Below are positions 1-11,480 of a stretch of 64,000 nt of DNA, piece by piece. Location: the NCBI GenBank assembly GCA_964526835.1, contig CAZGMK010000015.1:1-64000 (forward strand), in the 5' to 3' direction. A program made the translations under genes and the position numbers. The stretch comes from DAOSXA01 sp964526835 (GTDB taxonomy: Bacteria > Zixibacteria > MSB-5A5 > GN15 > FEB-12). The notes under the pieces were generated by a model. That model worked only from the letters and a program-made list of their open reading frames with translations, was not told the DNA's origin and searched no databases. Within the stretch, counting starts at the first letter, position 1; each line of letters opens with the position of its first letter.

Positions 1-95
1 ATAGAGGATTAAGGAAAGCAAGATAATGTCTATTAATTATGACTCACACCACTAGGCTCATCGACAAGCCCATGGGGGCAGAACGGAAGATACGT

Positions 96-3000
96 CTACT
101 TGAGCAAAATCATCTTTCTTGAATCGATGAAGTCACCCGCTTCCAAGCGATAGAAATATACTCCGGCTGATACCTCTTTACCATCGAATGAAGTGCCATC
201 CCACTTCACCTCATGAATTCCGGCTGGATATTCCTCGTCAATCAAATCAGCTACCTTCTGACCCAGCATGTTGAAAACCAACAACGATACGTGCGATCGC
301 CTTTCCAGACCGAATGCGATTACGGTTGAAGGGTTGAATGGATTGGGATAATTCTGGTGTAACACGAATCGGTACGGCAGAGTTTGTTCCGCACCATCGT
401 CGATTCCGAGCGGGCTATCAGTGTACAGGACGAGGGAATCATCGGCACTAGAATCACTATCTGTATCAATATATACTATACAAGAGTCGTTGTTGAGGTT
501 CTGCCAGTCCGGAGTCAATACGTGGGCCGTGCCGGCCTCAATTGATACGTCGTGCGCACGGAACCTCCATTCTCCCTCGCCCGAAACCTGGCGTAGCCAG
601 AGCCGATAACTGCGCGTACCGCCGGGATTATTCAGATACCAGCCCGCTGTGTCAATCGCTTGAAGTGCCAAAGAGTCTCCGGGTACAATTGTCAGATTGT
701 CTATAACTAGGGATCTTTCACGGTCCGCCAGGCTTGTGACCATGCGAAGCTGCACAGTTTTTGCATAGCTATCCGGATTACGGATCGTGAGGCCCCGATC
801 GATCGAGAAACTGTCACGCTCTAAGGAATCGACGTCGGATCTGGCATACCCGACATAGAATGAATCGTAATAGAACCCCAATCGCACCACGCTGTCTTTC
901 AGGTTTGACGTCACGATATCGTACTCCTGATCCCAAAGCAGAAAGCCGTACGGTGAATTGCCCGAGCCGAACATCGGCGGTATCAGTGCCGCTCCCTCGA
1001 TTGAATTGAATCCCCCGGTGGTGTTTATCCCGCTCGAATCTCCGTTACTGTCGTATATAGTCAGGTATCCATTTGCAGGGAAGAGGACCTCGACGCTCGC
1101 CGTCGAGTCGCTGTCAGCATTCGTGGCGAGGACGCCGCGTTGTTTTGCCAGGGCCTTGAGTTCAGGCGTCTCGAGAGACCAGCTTACCGGATAATGAAGG
1201 AAGAAGTACCGGGTGCCGCCCCAGGTGGGATAAGCGGAACATGACCAGGTATTCGCGACCGTATCAGCTTCGATATAGAGCGTATCTGCCCCTGGTCCGT
1301 TGGGATCGTAGATATAAACCCGCACTTTATTGGGATCGGGATCATCCAGCACCGCACAGGGAGCTACTGCGTGTGCTAAGGTGGCCGTTTGGTTACCTAT
1401 AGTCAGGAAAGCGTCATCTGTGCGACTGCTGGATAGCAGCATCTGACGGATCAACTTGACCGTGCTATCGACATGAGTCGCGTAATGCTGGGCCCGCCAC
1501 CTTTCCTGTTGCTGGCCCCGCCCATGAGTATGCAGTATATTTATGAATTCGCGCAGGTCACTGGTCAGAGGCTTCTGAAATGAGCTGTCGGTCAGTCCCA
1601 GATAACCCCACTGGGCATCCAATGCGCTCTTGCTGCCGAAGGCCAGCAGAGCAGAGCTGCACATTCCTGCGCAGCTTCCTCCATGCACATGCCCGATATC
1701 AGCCCAGCGATTGACCGCGCGCAAGAGGTACATCAGGCCCGTCGGTGTATCGGTATAGCACTGCTCCTGACTGAACGACTCGACAAAAACAGGCCAGCTC
1801 GGAAAGATGTTTGGCGCCATCGCTCCGAAGGCGTAAGCTGTGTCAAACGATGGATATTCTTGCCCGGTGTATGGATCTTGGCCGGTAAGATAATCGTATT
1901 GCCCCCACCAGGACTGCGGCCAGAGCGAGGCGGTCGAGTTGTCGAAAGACCAGCCGTGAGCTGAAGGCGTGAAGAACTCGTAGGTGCTGTCAGCAGTAAA
2001 TCGCGTCAAGCGCGGTTGCTTGATATGGAAAATCTCACTTGTTTTACTGTAGCCTGGATTGGACGCGTCTGATACCCTGATCAGGCAGCGGGCCGACTGC
2101 ACCGCCGGTACTTCCCAAAAACAGAGGGGCAACAGCGGACTGAGGCCGTGCGCCACATCCAGCCATCCTGCCGGTTCACCGCCCAAAGGCACATCGATAG
2201 TATAGTCAACATTAACAGAGGTAACTCCCTGGGTAAACCAGGATAGAATCAAGGTGTCACCCGGTACTAATGTGGTATCGGCCGGCGGCGAAAACACCAG
2301 GATTGTGACATTGCTCGTGTCCGGATTGAACTCATCCGCACCGGCATCGACCAGCTCCGATCCGTCCTCGTCCGAATCAATAATGCGTGCGTCGCCATCA
2401 ATATCATCCTGCGTCGTGACATAGTCGTTATTGCCGAAATCGATCGCCGGCGAGAACGGCGTAAGGTGGTACTCGTATACCGTCAGTGTATCATGAATGC
2501 TGACAATCGAGGAAATGTCCCCGGCGACATAGATGGTGTCCGCGGTATTGCCAAGGACATAGGACCATGCGGTGGTGTCACGATGACTCGGCAAAATAGC
2601 AAGTCCCTGTAGCCGACCGGCCTCGAGGCTGTCGCCGTCGACGACGATGGCGGTTCGACACCGGGTTGAGTTATAGCTGTACATTCTGACAACATCCCGA
2701 TAGTCGGCCTTCAGCGCCGGCGAAAATTTATCATTGGTGAGCCCGACTCCACCAAGAGCCTGAAGCTCGGGGACGGTGTAAATGGTGAAGCCGTCTGAAA
2801 TGATGTACAGCTCCTCTTCCTCGCTTCCGTTCTGCCAGAAAATATTGTGAGCAAGTCCGGGGACCGTCCCGCCATATTTGGCATAGCAGTAGAAGCCCCA
2901 GCCATCGTTGTAGGCCATGATATTATTGGCGACAATCCCTGTCTTCTGCGGTTTGTAAGCATATGACAGGCCCTGCTGGCCGTTATAAATGCAGGTATTG

Positions 3001-3473
3001 CCGATGGCATTGACGAAACCGGTCTTGACATTCAACCCGCTCGAGCCATTAGCCATGGCCAGATTATTCTCCAGCCGGACATCCATCGAATCACATCCAC
3101 CATCCTGAAGATACAGGCCATTGACCGCGTTTCCTATGATGCGATTGTTCATGATTACGACCGAATCGGCAGGAGGGCCGAAATATCCGAAGATGCCGGA
3201 GCCGCCGTTACCCGATATCAGCGAATTGGAAATTCTAATATTAAGACTGTCATCCAGCGGCCGCCCGCTACCCCCCCCGATATAGACGCCATCACCGCCG
3301 CACTGAATGATCTGACTGCTGTCAATCACAACTCGCCCCGAGGCGGAATCGGCCGGATTAATACTGAGGGTGAAACTGATGCCCCCACCGAGGCCGTAAA
3401 GCTGGCTGATAGTACTGCCGGAAACCTCCAGTCGGCTGGGGCTCGTGGCCTGCATATTGATACCCCCCAGCAT
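96..3473 (-). CDS. Secreted beta-helix/papain-like protease protein with type IX sorting domain (C-terminal part of a frameshifted gene)
   Basis: This is the larger, C-terminal part of a protein whose N-terminus lies in the overlapping frame at 3326..4723. Residues 1-380 resemble right-handed parallel beta-helix repeats (runs such as NNRIIGN and ENNLAMANGSSG). The middle holds a probable papain-like cysteine peptidase: Cys601 in GGSCAGM, His701 in LAHAVAP and Asp723 in IYDPNGP stand in the usual Cys-His-Asp order. The last 85 residues are a FlgD-like type A sorting domain with HQNYPNPFNPS, ending SRKMILLK. The first ATG sits inside the G6 run region and has no ribosome binding site of its own, so it is probably not a true start. 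The likely role is an exported surface or extracellular protein, perhaps proteolytic. Module assignment is by motif only. Confidence 0.85.
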   Translation of the reverse strand: MLGGINMQATSPSRLEVSGSTISQLYGLGGGISFTLSINPADSASGRVVIDSSQIIQCGGDGVYIGGGSGRPLDDSLNIRISNSLISGNGGSGIFGYFGPPADSVVIMNNRIIGNAVNGLYLQDGGCDSMDVRLENNLAMANGSSGLNVKTGFVNAIGNTCIYNGQQGLSYAYKPQKTGIVANNIMAYNDGWGFYCYAKYGGTVPGLAHNIFWQNGSEEEELYIISDGFTIYTVPELQALGGVGLTNDKFSPALKADYRDVVRMYSYNSTRCRTAIVVDGDSLEAGRLQGLAILPSHRDTTAWSYVLGNTADTIYVAGDISSIVSIHDTLTVYEYHLTPFSPAIDFGNNDYVTTQDDIDGDARIIDSDEDGSELVDAGADEFNPDTSNVTILVFSPPADTTLVPGDTLILSWFTQGVTSVNVDYTIDVPLGGEPAGWLDVAHGLSPLLPLCFWEVPAVQSARCLIRVSDASNPGYSKTSEIFHIKQPRLTRFTADSTYEFFTPSAHGWSFDNSTASLWPQSWWGQYDYLTGQDPYTGQEYPSFDTAYAFGAMAPNIFPSWPVFVESFSQEQCYTDTPTGLMYLLRAVNRWADIGHVHGGSCAGMCSSALLAFGSKSALDAQWGYLGLTDSSFQKPLTSDLREFINILHTHGRGQQQERWRAQHYATHVDSTVKLIRQMLLSSSRTDDAFLTIGNQTATLAHAVAPCAVLDDPDPNKVRVYIYDPNGPGADTLYIEADTVANTWSCSAYPTWGGTRYFFLHYPVSWSLETPELKALAKQRGVLATNADSDSTASVEVLFPANGYLTIYDSNGDSSGINTTGGFNSIEGAALIPPMFGSGNSPYGFLLWDQEYDIVTSNLKDSVVRLGFYYDSFYVGYARSDVDSLERDSFSIDRGLTIRNPDSYAKTVQLRMVTSLADRERSLVIDNLTIVPGDSLALQAIDTAGWYLNNPGGTRSYRLWLRQVSGEGEWRFRAHDVSIEAGTAHVLTPDWQNLNNDSCIVYIDTDSDSSADDSLVLYTDSPLGIDDGAEQTLPYRFVLHQNYPNPFNPSTVIAFGLERRSHVSLLVFNMLGQKVADLIDEEYPAGIHEVKWDGTSFDGKEVSAGVYFYRLEAGDFIDSRKMILLK

Positions 3474-4723
3474 TGTTCAATGGTGCTGTGATCGAGTTTG
3501 ATATTTCCCTCTCCGGAAATGGGGTATTCCGTCCACCGCAGGCGTGAATCGTTTTTAACCTCAAGACATCCTCCGGGATAAACGTCGATACCCATCCATG
3601 CATAAACCTGGTTGGGGATACCGGTCGACCAACCCGGGGTTAGGACGCCGTATGAATTGTCCAAGAACGACGTGACGACAGCACTGTCCGCAATCATGCT
3701 GCCTTTCACATGAATATTAGCGGCATCGCCCATCTGCAGGACCGTACCCTTGTCCAAGAACAGAACAGCGTTGGTATCGACGAGAAGGTAGTTCGGCACA
3801 TGTATCGTGAAATCGTTGGTCGTTTGCAGACGGACGGAGTCTTGCACGTATGCTTGGGAACTGGGAAGCCTGATCCAGTTGCGCGAGTTGCCGGATCCGG
3901 CCAGCCCGGTGATATCCTTGAGCACCACACCGCCATCGACGTTAATCAGGCCCAGTCCGGCACTCTCGATATCGTAGATGCAATTAGAGAAGTGTACATT
4001 GTGAATCTCGATACTTCCAATGTCCCGGAACCAGACCGGTGGGCTTCCTGAGCTGCAGTTGAACCCGGAGAAGCTGCAATTCGAAATCGAGACATCCCAG
4101 GCGCCTGTCCTGACTGAAAGAAACTCAATCCCCTGGACATTACTAGCACCAAGAAAAGTGCAGTTGTCGAGACGAAGGTGTCCGGCCCGCATCGACAGCA
4201 TGTCGTGGTCATTGTTGACGAACTGGCAGTGGGTCAGGTTGAAGACGGATTCCTGCAGTTCGGTGCTCGTCGGCCCACCCTGAAATGTACTGGAGAAGCG
4301 TCCCTGGCCGGCGAAAATGACCGGGTCGCCCGGTCTACCGGTAGCGGCAATATTCCCGTTGACTATCAGTGCCGTCCCGTGGTTGATCTGTATCACAAAC
4401 GGGTCACCCCCGCCCCAGGAATTGTCAAGTGTCAATGTACCCCAGTTCAATACCGTTCCATCGCTGTTGTATTCATTCTCGATAGTGACACCCATCTCTA
4501 TTACGAACGGTGGGCCGGGGGGATCGCCAACGCAGGAACCAAACTCATTTTGGTAACCCCGAGTTAGCATCAACCCCTCGCCGGTAAGTACCAGAGGTTC
4601 GACTTTATAGGTGAGAGGATCGCACTCGAGAAGAACACGATTCAGGTACACAACGGTGTGGCCTGACTCAGAAGCCGCAAGCAGGAAAATAGCGGCTGCA
4701 AAAGTGCAAAAGATACTGCGCAT
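3326..4723 (-). CDS. N-terminal part of the frameshifted secreted beta-helix protein (signal peptide + beta-helix)
   Basis: The start at 4723 is supported by AGGAG about 10 bases upstream and by a clear signal peptide (MRSIFCTFAAAIFLLAASESG). The remainder is repetitive beta-helix-like sequence (LRLDNCTFLGASN, VSISNCSFSGFNC). Sense ends near HSTIEQCWG. After a run of six G on the coding strand (3463..3468 on the plus strand) the frame becomes basic and Pro-rich and stops at 3326. The natural continuation, GGINMQATSPSRLEVSG, is in the -1 frame, which opens the 96..3473 ORF. Adding one G, or a -1 ribosomal slip on the run, would give one protein of about 1,540 residues. I take the two ORFs as a single gene broken by a sequencing error, a recent mutation or slippage. 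Confidence 0.8.
   Translation of the reverse strand: MRSIFCTFAAAIFLLAASESGHTVVYLNRVLLECDPLTYKVEPLVLTGEGLMLTRGYQNEFGSCVGDPPGPPFVIEMGVTIENEYNSDGTVLNWGTLTLDNSWGGGDPFVIQINHGTALIVNGNIAATGRPGDPVIFAGQGRFSSTFQGGPTSTELQESVFNLTHCQFVNNDHDMLSMRAGHLRLDNCTFLGASNVQGIEFLSVRTGAWDVSISNCSFSGFNCSSGSPPVWFRDIGSIEIHNVHFSNCIYDIESAGLGLINVDGGVVLKDITGLAGSGNSRNWIRLPSSQAYVQDSVRLQTTNDFTIHVPNYLLVDTNAVLFLDKGTVLQMGDAANIHVKGSMIADSAVVTSFLDNSYGVLTPGWSTGIPNQVYAWMGIDVYPGGCLEVKNDSRLRWTEYPISGEGNIKLDHSTIEQCWGVSICRPRAPADWRFPAVLSASFTASVGASVSPSVLIRPIPPRGEL
3463..3468 (-). other. Frameshift site: G6 homopolymer
   Basis: The coding strand reads TGC TGG GGG GTA. A seventh G, or a -1 slip, gives TGC TGG GGG GGT ATC and joins the two beta-helix ORFs without loss of sense. 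Confidence 0.8.
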
Positions 4724-5384
4724 ATGAATTCGTCTCCTGCGGTAGTTGGGGCCGTGCGCGAGTCTCTCGTCACTGTCGCAGAGGAGTTACCGGCGAAGGC
4801 AGGCGCTCCTGCATTACTCGATGGCAGATTCGAAGATTCCTGCAGCTGGCGGCCGCTGAATCGCTTTGTCCTAAATATAAGCGCATGTACAGAATTGTCC
4901 ACGTATTATAGACATAGCTTGGGGAATTCCCTAAAACATGTTAATGGCAGATCGTCTTCGCGGAGCTACATGCGATGATCGTCCGAATATCCTGCAGGGG
5001 GCGACAAGCACTGGAGAAGGCGACTCAGATCGGGCGATATCTGTTCATATACCGGACCACCAGATGTGGGCCTGGACGCTATCTGGAGGGCACTTGCAGG
5101 CTTTTTCCCCGGGTGTCCTCGGCAATTGCCCAGGAATGCTTCGTCCATCGGTACTCGCGCTTTGTGGTTGGTGCAATTGGAGATGATCTTGGGAATCACA
5201 GCCGTGATTACTGCGAGAATCACGCTGCCGGTGATCCCGGCGGAGAGACTCTCCGATGTCTGATCGTCGTTAAGTTGGCCACGCTGGTGCACTGGGGTCG
5301 AGGTGAACTAGCGCAATGCTTCGAGCATGTCATTCTCAATTGGCTGAGGGTCGTGCCGCGCCCCAGGTGGTGTGAGCCGCGGAG
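4724..5384. other. Intergenic stretch without a confident gene
   Basis: This holds the candidate promoter at 4874-4901 and otherwise no gene I can defend. A minus-strand ORF at 4966-5292 contains one hydrophobic run (SAGITGSVILAVITAVIPKI) that could be a membrane segment. It has no convincing start or homologue I recognise and is opposed by an equally long plus-strand ORF. Confidence 0.5.
4874..4901 (-). promoter_or_regulatory. Candidate sigma70 promoter for the beta-helix/protease gene
   Basis: On the minus strand TGGACA (4896-4901) is followed after 16 bases by TATATT (4874-4879), about 150 bases upstream of the start at 4723. The match is good but not perfect, and no second line of evidence exists. 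Confidence 0.4.
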
Positions 5385-5852
5385 CTAAGCAGCCACATCT
5401 ATTGCCATGATGATATAGTCGTCGCGGACGCGTTCAAAGATGCGCCAGCCCAGGCGCTCGTAATACTCCGGAATGTCCGTGCCGAGGTACAGGCGCTTCA
5501 CCCCGAGCCGACGTGCTCCAACGACGCATTCGTTTACGAGCTGCGAACCGATGCCGAGTTTGCGATACTCCGGCAGCACCAAAAGCGCCGCCAGCCAGGG
5601 GGACAGGTCGGAACGCTCGTCGTTGTCGCATGCGATCAGGTTGACTGTCCCGACTGGCTGACCGTCGACCAGAGCCAGCCAGGACATCGGGATCTCCGAA
5701 TCGCTGATCGCCTCACGCAGTCGCGCTTCGAGCCACTCCGGCGAGGCTTCGGGCTTGTCGGTCCAAAACTCATCATAGATCCACCGGGCGACGCGCTTGA
5801 AATGCTCGGGACGTTTGTGAAGGTGAGTGATGGTTCTCATGTGCTTGGTCAT
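5385..5852 (-). CDS. GNAT family N-acetyltransferase
   Basis: This 155-residue protein has the size and motif order of a Gcn5-related acetyltransferase, which transfers an acetyl group from acetyl-CoA to an amine. The acetyl-CoA pyrophosphate loop is visible as YRKLGIGSQL, preceded by the beta4 strand LAALLVLPE. Motif B is represented by the late YYERLGWRIFERV. The GxVNLIACDNDER stretch is typical of GNATs that act on small molecules. The substrate cannot be read from the sequence. It appears monocistronic, between the large secreted protein gene and another minus-strand gene. A start at Met5 is also possible. Confidence 0.88.
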   Translation of the reverse strand: MTKHMRTITHLHKRPEHFKRVARWIYDEFWTDKPEASPEWLEARLREAISDSEIPMSWLALVDGQPVGTVNLIACDNDERSDLSPWLAALLVLPEYRKLGIGSQLVNECVVGARRLGVKRLYLGTDIPEYYERLGWRIFERVRDDYIIMAIDVAA

Positions 5853-5901
5853 TCAGGGCTGACGAGTTGAGGTCAAGTTTGCCGATATCCGTGAGTCCAG
5901 C

Positions 5902-6600
5902 TTAGAACGGCAACCCGTCGCGGTTGTCATCATCGGGCTTATAGGCCGAGTCCTTACCGAATCCGCCCGCAGCCCCGACCACAAAACCAAAGTACCATTC
6001 ATTGTCCTGCAGAACGACCGAAGGGCCTGCCACTATGCTGGTTCTCGACGACATGTCGAAGTAGCCCGTCACTGATATGGTGCCGAAAGTGACCTCTTCT
6101 GATCCCCTGCCACTGACGTTAGTCCCACTCTGCCCCACCCCGTAGGATAACCACAGTCGCGAGCCGCTGCCGAGTTCGACACCGTGATGCAACAGCGCGT
6201 TGACACTGTATACCGTGATGTCACGGTCAACCGTCCAGAAAATATGGTCACCGTGCTGGCCGACATAGTAGGACTGCTCCTCTTCTGTGCTCGCCCAGCG
6301 ATGCGATCCTCCTACTGTCAGTGCGACCGGACCGACCCGGCCGGATGGACGAATCAGATACAGATCGATCCCGAATCCCCACGCATCGGGGCCCCCTTCG
6401 GTGTGGCTTATGATCGCATCAATGTCGGCACGCCCGAGCACCGAAGCGGAGGCACTCAGGCCGATACTCCAGATACCCTCGACTCGGGTGTAGCCGCCGG
6501 CGAATCCTATCCCGCTCTGACCGTCATCAAGCGCCAGTGACTGCCCCAATGCAGCTCCCGCCAAACACAAGATGATCAACGTGATTGATGCGCACCGCAT
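5902..6600 (-). CDS. Secreted beta-rich protein, possible outer-membrane barrel, unknown function
   Basis: I place the start at 6600, not at the further upstream ATG, because AGGAG lies 10 bases before it and the product then opens with a standard signal peptide (MRCASITLIILCLAGAALGQS). The mature part of about 210 residues is rich in Gly and alternating hydrophobic/polar strands (YGVGQSGTNVSGRG, WYFGFVVGAAGGFG), as in small outer-membrane beta-barrels. It lacks the usual terminal aromatic and instead ends in an acidic tail, KPDDDNRDGLPF. I recognise no family. Localisation to the periplasm or outer membrane is inferred. Confidence 0.75.
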   Translation of the reverse strand: MRCASITLIILCLAGAALGQSLALDDGQSGIGFAGGYTRVEGIWSIGLSASASVLGRADIDAIISHTEGGPDAWGFGIDLYLIRPSGRVGPVALTVGGSHRWASTEEEQSYYVGQHGDHIFWTVDRDITVYSVNALLHHGVELGSGSRLWLSYGVGQSGTNVSGRGSEEVTFGTISVTGYFDMSSRTSIVAGPSVVLQDNEWYFGFVVGAAGGFGKDSAYKPDDDNRDGLPF

Positions 6601-6849
6601 ACTCGGTTCTCCTTCGCTGCAACCTAGTTTCCGCCCCATTATAGCCTAAGGCCCGAGAGACTCCTATAGATTTCTGCAACTCTCCCCTTGAGTACTTGGC
6701 AGGTGTCCCGTCTGCCGCCTCTCCTCCGCTAAGCCCTGCGTCGGCCTGGTACAGTGCTGATGTGCGCGCACATGTACAGGTGTAAGCAGGCCGCGAATCA
6801 CAACATCGCCTCGTGGTCCCGTGGGCTTCGCGTGACAGCGGAATAGGAC

Positions 6850-7173
6850 CTAAATCAGATTAGTGTCAACTGTGTATCCCGCGGCCTTGAGTTCATTGGC
6901 CAACTGGTATTCCCATCCGGAGTCGTCGAGCGTGATGTACATGAGACCTGCGAGATCAGAGGGCTGCTCGAAGTCCTTTGGGGCTGGTTCTATGCGCCAC
7001 ACCTTGTTTCTTCCGAGTCTTCCTATGAAATATCCAAGTTCGAGTATTACGTTCTGTCTTGCCCTTGGCTTTAGTTGACAACCCCCACCCGCAAGTCTAC
7101 CTTCATCATCGGCACTTAATACGACCACCGCAAAGCCGCAGTTGCTAGACAGCTTCTCGAATTTCTCAATCAA
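6850..7173 (-). pseudogene. TIR-like (CAP12/PCTIR-type) protein, 3' half after a frameshift
   Basis: The sequence LIEKFEKLSSNCGFAVVVLSADDEG, followed by RARQNVILELGYFIGRLGR, is the signature second half of the prokaryotic TIR-like nucleotide-binding domain. In active proteins this domain degrades NAD+ in response to a phage-triggered signal. The conserved Glu of NVILELGYF is present. Its first half lies in another frame at 7166-7591. Near 7197-7201 the coding strand reads ATAAG; removing one A gives LIESANEGNTLIEKFEK, restoring the expected family sequence. The site is not a long homopolymer, so real decay is more likely here than at the G6 site upstream. No cyclase, CBASS or Pycsar partner is visible. 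Confidence 0.72.
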
Positions 7174-7591
7174 GGTGTTTCCCTCGTTTGCGGACTCTTA
7201 TCAGTATAACTGGCTTAAGTCCCAAGCGCGCGACTACAAGTTGAACCTGAGCTATGTTACCCTCATTCCGTCCGTGAACAATGAAGACAGGGTCATCATT
7301 AGACAGCGAGCGAATTTCGCTTGTTCCAGAGCCGAACATGCTGATTTCCTTCTCTGATCTATCTTCATTCTCAGCGCTGGGGTTAAGTGTGAACGCTTGC
7401 TCGCTGATTGGTCCACGGTCGCGTCGGAATCGAGGAACTAATCCAGGTTTGGGTATGATGCGCCCTCCCTTAGCAAGAGCCTTCACAAAAGCTCGCAGAT
7501 CGGCAGGCGAGCTGAAGAAGTTGTCCTCAAGGTCCGGAAGCCCCAAGTACTCATTCGGCCACTGAAGAAATAAATGGTAATAGAGCTCCAC
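7166..7591 (-). pseudogene. TIR-like (CAP12/PCTIR-type) protein, 5' half before a frameshift
   Basis: The ORF opens with a GTG and carries an N-terminal stretch of unknown fold, then DDPVFIVHGRNEGNIAQVQ and VARLGLKPVIL. These are the first strand and helix of the TIR-like domain (family pattern VFIVHGxxE...LGLxPIIL). After ILI the frame is lost and the ORF ends 13 residues later. The halves 7166-7591 and 6850-7173 together make one domain of normal length. The upstream ORF 7551-7880 may be a further detached N-terminal piece. It lies downstream of secA on the same strand. Confidence 0.72.
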
Positions 7592-7880
7592 TATATCTTA
7601 CACGCAACGACGGTCCGTCCGGATTCCAGGCCCCAGCCAATCTCTCGTAAGTCGCTCTTGTGCAAAGGAACTCGGATGCATGTGGACTGAGTCGTTTGGA
7701 GACTAACCCAAATCGAATCGAGCGGTTATGCGTATCGCTTGACAGTCCACCATCCTTGTCGTAGTCAGTCATCTCCTCTGATGTCTTGACGATGAAGTCG
7801 AGCGATACAATCGCTATATCTACTATCATCAGAAAATCTGTAGACGACGGGGAAGCGTCCCGGGAGCGTTCGTGTGTCAT
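7551..7880 (-). CDS. Small ORF upstream of the TIR-like gene, possibly its detached N-terminus
   Basis: A 109-residue ORF overlaps the TIR-like 5' half by about 40 bases in another frame. It contains a hydrophobic stretch (FLMIVDIAIVSLDFIV) and RLSPHASEFLCTRATYERL. I recognise no family and see no good ribosome binding site. A one-base indel near 7585 would fuse it to the downstream ORF, so it may be the original N-terminus of a doubly frameshifted gene. It could equally be a chance ORF in the 376-base space between secA and the TIR-like remnant. Confidence 0.25.
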   Translation of the reverse strand: MTHERSRDASPSSTDFLMIVDIAIVSLDFIVKTSEEMTDYDKDGGLSSDTHNRSIRFGLVSKRLSPHASEFLCTRATYERLAGAWNPDGPSLRVRYSGALLPFISSVAE

Positions 7881-7967
7881 CCACTATCTCACTTGTCACC
7901 AGGAACCGTCGGGGCCGGCACCTCACCATGGTCACGGTCCGTTCGAAAAAGAGGTTTCTTCTCACCC

Positions 7968-10964
<2,997 letters not shown>

Positions 10965-11110
10965 AGTTTCTCTCTATGATGTTATTCACGTTCAGGATAC
11001 GAAAATTCAAAACATTGCGCAATTCAGTATACTCCGGGCTTGGGATGTAGTTCAACCGCGAGTAGCGATGGTTGGAAGGCCGCCGGCCAGCGCGGCCGTG
11101 CGCCCCCGCG

Positions 11111-11201
11111 GCGAAATATCTTTCGCCCATGACGGCCATTACACATCAGCCTGAGCCTCTTCCCACGTCAGCTAGTAGGTCAGGACCCTTGCGGTCCTGA
11201 C
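11111..11201. repeat. 91-bp direct repeat, copy 1
   Basis: This matches copy 2 (11282-11372) over 91 bases with two differences. It contains two hairpins: GCGAAA/TTTCGC at the left end, and a perfect 9-bp stem GTCAGGACC/GGTCCTGAC at the right end. It lies downstream of the helicase gene stop and upstream of secA. Confidence 0.9.
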
Positions 11202-11220
11202 ACTGGAAGTTAGCTTCCGC

Positions 11221-11254
11221 CCGGGCGCCGGGCTCAAATCTCTTTGGGCCCGAC
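11221..11254. repeat. GC-rich palindromic repeat, copy A
   Basis: CCGGGCGCCGGGCTCAA, then a short spacer, then TTGGGCCCG. It can fold on itself. Related copies are at 11407-11440 and 17140-17173. Confidence 0.65.
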
Positions 11255-11281
11255 GTCCATCTCCTCGACCAGACCGTAGGG

Positions 11282-11372
11282 GCGAAAAATCTTTCGCCCA
11301 TGACGGCCATTACACATCAGCCTGAGCCTCTTCCCACGTCAGCTAGTAGGTCAGGACCCTCGCGGTCCTGAC
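11282..11372. repeat. 91-bp direct repeat, copy 2
   Basis: Second copy, starting 171 bases from copy 1. It has the same two hairpins. The differences are GCGAAAAATC for GCGAAATATC and CCCTCGC for CCCTTGC, and the latter falls in the hairpin loop. Confidence 0.9.
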
Positions 11373-11406
11373 TCCGCACCAACCTCCGCCCAGGTCATTC
11401 CCGCGC

Positions 11407-11440
11407 CCGGGCGCCGGGTTCAAACTCCGTCTGGGACCGA
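11407..11440. repeat. GC-rich palindromic repeat, copy B
   Basis: CCGGGCGCCGGGTTCAA, then a spacer, then CTGGGACCG. This is a diverged copy of the repeat at 11221-11254, just downstream of the helicase gene stop. Confidence 0.6.
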
Positions 11441-11480
11441 CTCTCCTACCCCAGACGTAGTTTGCCGTGCTGTCCCTTCC

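Larger units (their letters stand above)
10965..11480. other. Repeat-rich intergenic region between secA and the restriction-like operon
   Basis: This 516-base stretch has no credible gene. It holds the secA upstream region, two near-identical 91-bp direct repeats (11111-11201, 11282-11372) and two copies of a GC-rich palindromic repeat (11221-11254, 11407-11440). Confidence 0.8.

Noticed and set aside
4966..5388. Opposed ORFs with one hydrophobic stretch on the minus strand
   Set aside because: Neither has a supported start or recognisable family; insufficient for a gene call.
11218..11440. GGTTCAAACTCC-like stretch resembling a tRNA T-arm
   Set aside because: No acceptor stem, anticodon arm or CCA end; it is part of the GC-rich palindromic repeat.
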